DNA of 64,000 nt, taken from contig JABAKD010000018.1 of assembly GCA_012845835.1 (NCBI GenBank), positions 1,732,616 through 1,796,615 on the forward strand. The letters run 5' to 3'. Source of the stretch: Undaria pinnatifida. Its lineage: Eukaryota > Sar > Phaeophyceae > Laminariales > Alariaceae. Below the pieces are notes generated by a model. It saw only the letters and a program-made list of their open reading frames with translations, was not told the origin of the DNA and ran no database searches. How positions within the stretch are numbered: the first letter of the stretch is position 1; each line of letters begins with the position of its first letter. Below, piece by piece: positions 58,201-64,000 of this stretch. Position numbers and translations under genes: made by a program.

Positions 58201-61200
58201 TCAATCCTACGCGTGAACGCGGCGAGTCGAGTCAAGCGCGCGGCGATTTTGTGTCGAAAAGCAACCGAAAAATGATGCGCATGATGATGATTTAAGCATG
58301 CATGTTAAGTCTACAGTAGATCTAAGTTGGATTACTCCGTGTATGTTCATCCTCATATATAATTTTTCCCCCTTCGTGTGCTCTGCTTGCATGCTCATCC
58401 TCATATGTCGTTCTCCCCGTTTGTGTGCTCTGCTTGCTTTAGTCGTACTTATGGTTTTGTTTTTTTGTTTTGTTTTTTGCCCCTCCCCCCCCCCCCCCCC
58501 CCCGCCCTTTTCTGCCTCCCCTCGTTATTTCTACCGTTGCCGGTTTTATCATATGCGTTGGCGTCTTTTATGTTTTTTTTTGTCTGCAAACGCACCGCTA
58601 TCCACCCCCCACACACATCAAATGACTAAGTCAAGCAAACATTTAGTACCCCTCCGCCCCCCCCCTTTCCCTCGCTCTTTTTCTACGGTTGCCGGTTTTA
58701 AATACTACGTGGGCGTTTTTCGCTTGTTTTTTTTGTGGGGGGTTCATCAGACACGTCGCTGACGAACTTCTTCGCCTTCATGCTGGGCAGCACGACGTCC
58801 CTCCCCGCCGTGGAGTACTTCTGCCTCTACGCCGGCACTGCCATCCTCTTCGACTTCTTCTTGCAGGCGAGAGGCAACAAAATCAAAGAGTCCGGTCGGG
58901 GAGAAAAACATACCGTGCTTTTGTCATTTCAGCGTTGGGTTTAACGGCCTGTACAGCTGGAAGTACAGACGGAAGCCCGCTTTTGGGGACAAAATTACTT
59001 GGAGTTAGTATAGGGAAGGGTTTTAGGACTCTGAATGGAAAAAACATCAACGGTGTAAGGTTGCGCAAATCGTGGTCTCCTCTGTAGTGCCCTGTATGTG
59101 CCAGTTGGAAATGCCGGCACTATTGAGGAAACCGGCACTACTGCGTATGCTGCCACTGCTGGCTGTTTCCATCGGTGTCACGCGATTTCACAGGCACTGT
59201 AGCGGGCAACCGGCACTACTCAACCGGCGATATTAGAGGGGTCACCATTACCACTACTTTCGAAGTACCTTGTATGAGGATACGTATGCCTATTGGGTTA
59301 GTTCAGAAAGCGGTGTTGATCATGTCGATGTTGATCATGGCGATGGTGATGATGATGATGATGATAATGATAATGATGATGATGGTAATGATGACAGTGA
59401 TAATAGCGATGGTGATGGTGATGATGACGATGATGTTGATGTTGATGATGATGTTGATGATGATGTTGATGATGATTGTGAAGGTATTAGTGGGGTATTA
59501 GTCCGTTTGACCGCTTGCAAAAGGTTAACCAATAGCTCACCCAAATTAAGCCTTACAACACTCTCCCCCCCTGAAACGGCGGGATACCAGGTCGGCCGGA
59601 TATACGGGCGGACCTGTCATGTATCCAAGCCGTTTCATTTCCTGGGGTACCAGGGAGAGTATTTTTCAAGTTCGACATCATGAGGAAAATCTGAAAAGAT
59701 TATTATTGTGGACCGTGGGGATCGAACCCACGACTAAAAAAAAAACATGGTCTGTCGACGACGCCATTTGTTAAGGAATTTAGTAGGGTATTAGTCCGTT
59801 TGACCACTTGCACAAGGTTAACCAATGGCTTACTCGAACTAACTAAGCCTTATAACATCATTCTAGATGCCGGTGAAATTAAAAAACGAAAACGACAAAT
59901 GATCACGCCCGTGTCGAAACCAACAGATGACGGCTTTCGTGGCATGCTTGACCATGGACGCTAACCGCCAGAAGGCCGGGAGGATCGATTGGTGCTGCTG
60001 CTTCACCAGCCAAAAGTACCTCGAAGAGGTAGGCCTTGTCGTCGGTGTCAATTATTTGCTGGCCGTGGTGGTGGTAGCGGGGGTGGTGGTGATGGTTGTC
60101 TTCCGGTCGTTGCTAGGTCTCCTCGCTGTCCATCAAAAGCCGAATACCATGATAGTTTTCGTTTTTCTACTGTATTCGCAATAGCTGCTGTAGTCTCAGA
60201 CCCTCCTGCTCCTCCTCCTCCCCCCCCCCCCCCCCCCCCCACGCCCTGCTCCTCCCGACTCCCCCCTCCCGCCTCGAAAACGAAAACAGGAGCGGACGAA
60301 GCGGGGAGTTGACTTGTCTACGGGAGCGAAAGAATCCGGCCGCGCGGTACGGCGGCAGGAGTCTGGCGTGGCCGAGATACACCAGCTGGGGCCCGTTGGA
60401 AGGTTGGTAGTAGACCCTGCTGTATAGACTCCCACGTTTTTACATTAACCTACGAATGTGTTGGAAAAAAAAAAAAAAATCCGCTTTAGCATTTTATTTT
60501 CCGTACCGAGTACCTTTGTTCGAAAACATTTACGTTTTCGCTTCTCATTTTCTCTTCTGTTTGTTGCTTCCATTTTTGTGATACTTTCGCCTCTCTCTCT
60601 TTTTTTTTTTCCCTTCAGATTTTGGTATTGCTTTGCACCTATTACTTGTTTCGTCAGCTTTCTCTTAAAACTTCTCCCTCTGTTACCCCCTGGCCACATG
60701 ATTTGCTCACTCTTTTCCTCGATGTTCCCGATCTCCTTTCCGATTTTTTTTGTTTTGTTTTGTTTGCTTTCCCTATTTTTTATTTTCCTTTTTTTTTTTT
60801 TTTTCAAATTTTATTGCATGCAGATTCATGAAGGATACATACACCCCGTTCCTTCTTTCCGCCAAGGGCAAGGCTTTGGTTCTGCTGGGCACTGTCGCCC
60901 TCTTCGCCGCCGGAGTCTACGGCGTGACCCAGGTGAGCAAATACGTATCACAACAGGATGTACTTTCGCTGTCGGCTTAATTTTGCGGGGGGGGGGGGGG
61001 TTCTCCCCGTCGGACCGTTCAATGTATAGCCAGCCCTAGAACAAGCCATTATATATATGTACTATATGTACTATAGTATAAAACTAAGAACACACTCCAG
61101 CTGCTGTGAGATCCGAAGATTTTGTCTCGAAACTCATCTTTGCAAGCTATGTGTGATACTCCGATCGCGCGTATTACGGGTTATGTGTCCTCATTAAGGA

Positions 61201-61529
61201 TGTAGGTCGGCGGCCCCCGTATTGCGGGTTGTGTGTCCTCGTTAAGGGTACAGGTCGGCGGCTCCCCTTGGATATATGTATATATATATGTTTGCTGGTT
61301 GTTTCGCTCACAGGCGTCCCTCATGGAGTAGCAGTGATGCAACCCCGCACCCTCGCGGGTGCATGCCCGTGCTCGTAGAGATTTATCCTCGCGTAAGAAA
61401 ACGACTACAGGAGAGAAAGCGCGAGAGCGTGAGTTGGTAAAAAATAGATGAAAATCGACGAGCATACAAAGCTGAGAAGTGGGAATGCTGAATGAACCCG
61501 TGTGCGCGATAAAAAGAAATGGCGGCACG

Positions 61530-61562
<33 letters not shown>

Positions 61563-62218
61563 AGAAGGGGGAAGACACCTGTGACCACGGCTTGTCTATG
61601 GAAGGTCGCCGAAGGCAAAACCTGTCACGGGTTGAGAGCTGGAAAGTAGAAAGCGATGATGATTGAAAAAACGAAAAAATAGAAGGGAAAAAAAAAGAAG
61701 GTCTCCCGGGACAAACGCTCTTTTCTGCAGGCGCGGTTGAAGTACGCCCCACTCTTCGCCATGCTTACAACGACGACAGCTGCTGTCGACAAAACTTGTC
61801 TTTCTCGCGCAGGTGGCGTGTCTTAAGAAACGATAAAAGGGTCAAAAGGGCTACACTCCGTAACGATAACGATAAGTTAGTTGTCGACGAAACGCCTCCG
61901 TCTCAACAGCTTACGTGTCTTTTTTTCGTCATACAGCCAGAAACAAGGCCGTTCCCTATACCACCATTACCATCCCACGTTTTCTTGGGGACGAGCAGCG
62001 CGGAAATTTTGAGTAGAAGAGCATGCAACCCTTGTTGATAGATCCAGGCGAAGATACGTAAAAAAGCGACGAGATCGAGCGTGGAGCGGCACGAGGATCA
62101 GCATGGTTAAGCGTTAGATTCCCTTCCCCCGTTCTCTTGCTTGCTTGCTTGCTCGGCAGGCGACCCAAGGGTTTGAGGTGCTGGACTTAGCGCCAGATGA
62201 CCACTACGCCCGGGACTG
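46167..62218 (+). CDS. Patched/NPC1-like membrane protein with sterol-sensing-type domain (3'-partial)
   Basis: Exons: 46167-46224, 49708-49893, 50630-50704, 51860-51969, 52857-52970, 53383-53532, 55502-55703, 56356-56499, 57648-57715, 58082-58178, 58751-58866, 59927-60028, 60290-60402, 60824-60932 and 62161-62218. Phases agree at every junction and give 567 residues without a stop. Residues 57-76 are TM1, followed by EDLWVP (83-88), a motif typical of the family just after TM1. A loop with Cys pairs (DLC...TCEQ) follows. TM2 is about 289-312, TM3 about 322-342, and TM4 holds GIGVDDMF (363-370). TM5-TM6 are in exons 11-12, and TM7 ([17 protein letters not shown]) is in exon 14. Family knowledge: Patched-domain proteins are RND-superfamily transporters of sterols or other lipids, and the TM4 aspartates are thought to relay protons. 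The second loop and TM8-12 lie beyond the window. The cargo cannot be told. Confidence 0.92.
47607..47818. repeat. 106-base tandem duplication
   Basis: Two near-identical units starting CCGCCGCGTCGTATCTTATA at 47607 and 47713. Each ends with GCACCGCACTCCCGACATGG, a motif also present at 50399, 27512 (variant) and, inverted, near 48575. Confidence 0.85.
48119..48436 (-). mobile_element. family B element (B5) with nested family A fragment
   Basis: On the minus strand the blocks GGTTCCTCAATTTGGGAGCT and CTCCCAAAAACTGG match family B. The right terminus TATCGTAGCACGCGTC ends at 48436. Just inside it, 48362-48419 is the outermost 58 bases of family A (TATTATAAA...CTCCAGCTGTGAGATCG). So a family A end was inserted into, or captured by, an existing family B copy. 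Confidence 0.65.
49092..49356. repeat. 53-base tandem array, 5 copies
   Basis: Perfect or near-perfect units of CATATTTGTAATCTATCCCT plus AACGTGTGGGCTGATGTTGT plus AAGAAGGCGTTCT start at 49092, 49145, 49198, 49251 and 49304. Only the last unit has a substitution (AATACATCC). The near identity implies recent expansion. Confidence 0.95.
50676..50950 (+). repeat. duplicated exon-3 end and splice donor
   Basis: The end of exon 3 with its donor (GGCTTCCTTTGACGACA then GTGAGTGCACCAAGGACAG, 50685-50722) recurs at about 50849-50886 as GGCCTCCTTTGGTGACAGTG plus AGTGCACCAAGGACAG. Both copies are followed by TTTTCGCTTGGGGGAGGGGG-type sequence. Copies of a GGTTTGGCTTGGTTTTGG / TGACCCCTCGC module continue to 51150. 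Confidence 0.75.
53944..54279. mobile_element. family B element, copy B6 (both ends)
   Basis: The left end CATGCTACGATATAGGTGTC and the right end CAACCTCTATCGTAGCGCGC form an imperfect terminal inverted repeat over 336 bases. The family blocks GGGAGAGGTCCCAAGCTCCG and GGTATACCTTTTTTTGGCGA are present. It lies in intron 6 of the Patched-like gene. Confidence 0.7.
54421..54600 (+). repeat. two copies of an ACTAGACC...GATACTGGGCT unit
   Basis: CTTGCAGAACTAGACC...GATACTGGGCTTTTCTC at about 54429 and CTTGCGGGACTAGACC...GATACTGGGCTCTTCTC at about 54544, roughly 115 bases apart, with a partial third copy at 53828. All are in intron 6. Confidence 0.6.
55741..55990 (+). repeat. TTGG minisatellite
   Basis: (TTGG)n interrupted by GGTAATTGG, GATTCGTTGG and GGTTTGTAGG blocks forms a longer period of about 20-40 bases. 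It starts about 37 bases after the donor of intron 7. Confidence 0.95.
56516..57246 (+). repeat. family B element with tandemly repeated right half (B7)
   Basis: The left half (56516-56640) is followed by four units of CCTAGG...CCAATATTAATGCA...GTTCTGATGGGG, poly(C), CAGTTTAGAAGGTATGTTGA and TATATCTTAGCACGCGTCG. Units end near 56800, 56970, 57082 and 57246. Each unit carries its own poly(C) tract of variable length. All of it lies in intron 8. Confidence 0.7.
58041..58071 (+). repeat. CTG triplet repeat beside a splice acceptor
   Basis: About nine uninterrupted CTG units end some 10 bases before the acceptor GGTTTCAG of exon 10 (starts 58082). The CTG run occupies the place of the polypyrimidine tract. 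Confidence 0.95.
58751..58866 (+). CDS. exon 11 of the Patched-like gene, ending at a likely GC donor
   Basis: It encodes [20 protein letters not shown] and the following TM5-TM6 region, ending FDFFLQ. The only donor that joins in phase to exon 12 ([15 protein letters not shown]) without inserting extra residues is CAG/GCGAGA, a GC-AG intron. The nearest GT lies about 35 bases further (CCG/GTCGGG) and would add about a dozen residues within a membrane region. Confidence 0.75.
59328..59483 (+). repeat. GAT/GTTGAT trinucleotide array
   Basis: Interrupted GAT repeats in intron 11. They yield Met-rich, Asp-rich and Ser-rich open frames in three readings, all spurious. Confidence 0.9.
59495..59850 (-). 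repeat. duplicated segments flanking a tRNA-like 3' half
   Basis: GGTATTAGTCCGTTTGACC...AAGGTTAACCAAT...AAGCCTTA occurs at 59498-59555 and 59789-59852. Between them, 59708-59731 on the minus strand reads GTGGGTTCGATCCCCAC followed by GGTCCAC, a perfect T-arm with the 3' acceptor strand of a tRNA. The matching 5' strand GTGGACC and a clear anticodon arm are missing, so this is a tRNA remnant or the head of a tRNA-derived retroposon, not a working tRNA gene. Confidence 0.45.
61070..61270 (+). mobile_element. family A end fragment, copy A9
   Basis: ACACTCCAGCTGCTGTGAGA through GATACTCCGATCGCGCGTAT to GGTCGGCGGC, then a second partial copy of the TTGCGGGTTGTGTGTCCTCG block. It lies in intron 14 of the Patched-like gene. 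Confidence 0.75.
61271..61700 (+). repeat. relic of the 26-29 kb inverted-repeat family plus poly(G)
   Basis: AAAGCGCGAGAGCGTGAGTT and GATGAAAATCGACGA match the element's outer end. GACACCTGTGACCACGGCTT and AGCTGGAAAGTAGAAAG match sequence just outside that end at 29250-29300, so the family extends further than 29190. It includes a G run of more than 25 bases (61536-61562). Confidence 0.5.
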
Positions 62219-62392
62219 TGAGTTTTTGTCTATCCCGCGCCTCTAATTTTTACAAGGGTAGTTTTTTTTTTTTTTGCCCTGTTATCCTTGCTTTTTTATT
62301 TCTTTTATTTTTATTCTTGACACAAACGTCTGCACGTCGCCGGATAGCAGATGTGACAGTAAAAATAAGTTGTCCTCCTCCTGAAGCGTTTT

Positions 62393-62620
62393 TTTTTTTT
62401 ATTGTTTTCACGCACAGATTGTGCAAGACATCACCCTGCTGTTGACCCTGGTACAAACTACACTGTAGTAGTGTTGAGGGGAGGGACCGACCTATCCTTA
62501 ATGATTGCACACACACCCGGTACTGGGCGCGATCGGAGTATCACACGCAGCTTGCAAAGATGAGTTTCGACAAAATCTTCGATCTCACAGCGAGAACGAG
62601 TGTTTTTTAATTATCCTTTT
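62393..62620 (-). mobile_element. family A end fragment, copy A10
   Basis: An inverted copy with TTTTCACGCACAGATTGTGC, CATCACCCTGCTGTTGACCC, GCGCGATCGGAGTATCACAC and AAATCTTCGATCTCACAGC. The terminus is degraded (GAACGAGTGTTTTTTAATTA). Confidence 0.75.
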
Positions 62621-62739
62621 AACACTAGACTATATAGCGGTCCCGCCGGTAAAACGGTGGTGCGCGAGAGCAATGTGACCGCCTTATAGAGGGGAGCCGC
62701 CTTATTCACTCCAGGTTATGAGTGCCATTCCTCAGTCGT

Positions 62740-63232
62740 GCCGAGCGACTTTGACCGCCTTATATAGGGAGACCGCCTTACATAGTAATACCGCCTTACA
62801 TAGGAATACCGCACTATATAGGGACACCGGATACCGCCGTACTGGGATGCCACCTTATATAGGGATACCGCATTATAGGGATACCGCATTATAGGGATAC
62901 CGCATTATAGGGATACCGCCTCATATAGGGATACCGCCTTGTATAGGGATACCGCCTTTAAGGGATACCGCCTTATATAGGGATACCGCCTTATATAGGG
63001 ATACCGCCTTAAAGGCATACCGCCTTATAGGAATACCGCCTTATAGGCATACCGCCTTATACAGGAATACCGCCTTATAGAGGAATACCGCCTTATATAC
63101 GCATACCACCTTATATAGGCATAGCGCCTTATATACGCATACCACCTTATATAGGCATAGCGCCTTATATACGCATACCACCTTATGTAGGGATACCGCC
63201 TTATATATGCATACCGCCTTATCGGGGGGATC
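62740..63232 (+). repeat. minisatellite, unit GGGATACCGCCTTATATA (18 bases)
   Basis: About 25 imperfect units of 16-20 bases. Local variants (GGCATACCACCTTATATAC and GGCATAGCGCC) alternate regularly between 63100 and 63180, a small higher-order pattern. The minus strand reads Tyr/Ile/Arg repeats by chance. Confidence 0.95.
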
Positions 63233-63429
63233 CCTACTGAATTTTTTTGAGCAGACACTTGCTTGTACACCGTTAGGTCTTGCTCCGTAGAGGGCGTATC
63301 CAGCTTGTTGAAACCCAGGCCGTTTACGCTGTCCTATCCCATGCCCGGTTCCTTTTTGTATCATAAATCGAAAGCAAAACAAGCAAAAGCCGCTGAAAGC
63401 CAACGCGCTCGCCGTGTTTTTTCTTCGCA

Positions 63430-63561
63430 ACCCCCCCCCCCCCCACTCGCAAATTTCACCTCCGCTAACCCCACCAGACACCGCAGGTATCATCTCCCCC
63501 TCCCCCCTTCCCCCCCTGCAAATACCGCCTTAATTACCCCACCGCTACCTTTCAAATGTCA

Positions 63562-63593
<32 letters not shown>

Positions 63594-64000
63594 CTGATGC
63601 AGTTCACCCTTTATGCGACTCGCCGAACACCCCACGACGCTTCGCGCTTGGTGCAATGTCTGCCTGGTTGGTGAAAACTCGACGTGCTCCGTCGCGGCAT
63701 TAGTGTAGGGATGCGAGGAGGGTCTATGGTCATACAACTACTACGGCCATGCACAGGCTGAGTACCCTTCTCCCCCCCCCCCCCACACACACACACCTGA
63801 AAAAAAACGCGTCCACTAGTCCCCCCCCTCCTCCCTCACAAAGTTCGCCGTCCTTGCTACACCCCCTGCAAGTAACGCCTTCACTACTCCCCCCCTGATA
63901 TTTCAAGCATCACCCCCCCCCCCCCCCCCGGAAATATCGCCTTCACTACCCCCCCCCCTCCCCCCCCCTGACCTCTCAAATATCACCGTACTACCCCCCC
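63430..64000. repeat. poly(C)-rich low-complexity end
   Basis: Repeated CACCCCCC, CCTTCACTACCCCCCCC and TGCAAATACCGCCTT/TGCAAGTAACGCCTT units alternate with C runs up to about 30 bases (63562-63590). It looks like a degenerate satellite with homopolymer spacers. Confidence 0.7.

Larger units (their letters stand above)
62219..64000. other. intron 15 (open-ended) of the Patched-like gene
   Basis: No exon completing codon 568 was found before the window ends. The stretch contains family A fragment A10, the ATACCGCCTTATA minisatellite, and C-rich low complexity from 63430 to the end. Confidence 0.5.

Noticed and set aside
59175-59683. Asp-rich and Met-rich repeat frames
   Set aside because: Translations of a GAT trinucleotide array inside intron 11.
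62993-63493. Tyr/Ile/Arg and Lys/Ala/Val repeat frames on the minus strand
   Set aside because: Products of the 18-base minisatellite, which keeps all three minus frames largely open.

Overview
The window looks like a nuclear contig of a eukaryote with large, repeat-rich intergenic space. Two genes are split into many short, GC-rich exons by GT-AG introns of about 100 bases to 3.5 kb. Dispersed and tandem repeats are abundant, poly(C)/poly(G) runs are extreme, and there is one 500-base assembly gap (43501-44000). Gene structure and base composition would suit a stramenopile, perhaps a brown alga, but this is an inference from style and not from any marker gene. Nothing resembles a bacterial, plasmid or phage sequence.

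Layout. 1-9 kb: no gene; copies of three dispersed repeat families. I call these A (long inverted-repeat/foldback element), B (about 330-base MITE-like element) and C (palindrome centred on CACTCGCGCGAGTG). 9.5-18.6 kb: a pair of diverged direct repeats of about 1 kb (9497-10480 and 17565-18577). Between them lies an unrecognised minus-strand gene (10575-15685, perhaps from 15781) whose exons are all phase 0 at both ends and whose last exon carries a C-x2-C-x12-H-x2-C zinc-finger-like motif. 18.6-20.3 kb: no supported gene. 20.3-26.0 kb: a large higher-order satellite with a very recent internal duplication. 26.1-29.2 kb: a 3.1 kb inverted repeat with arms of about 1.1 kb and hairpins at both inner ends. 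29.2-33.6 kb: small duplications and decayed coding scraps. 33.6-36.4 kb: short tandem repeats, including a 99-base array. 36.9-43.5 kb: nested and adjacent family A elements, then the assembly gap. 44.0-46.1 kb: weak coding candidates.

46.2-62.2 kb (+), continuing beyond the right edge: the one gene that can be identified by family, a Patched/NPC1-like (RND superfamily) membrane protein with a sterol-sensing-type domain. Fifteen exons join in frame to give the first 567 residues, covering transmembrane segment 1, the first large loop, segments 2-6 with a GIGVDDMF motif, a cytoplasmic linker and segment 7. Its introns hold family A, B and C repeats, minisatellites, a CTG triplet array beside a splice acceptor, a duplicated exon end and one likely GC-AG intron. 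The second half of the protein is outside the window.

The two genes show no functional link. All exon boundaries were read by eye from splice consensus, reading frame and phase, without transcript or homology searches.
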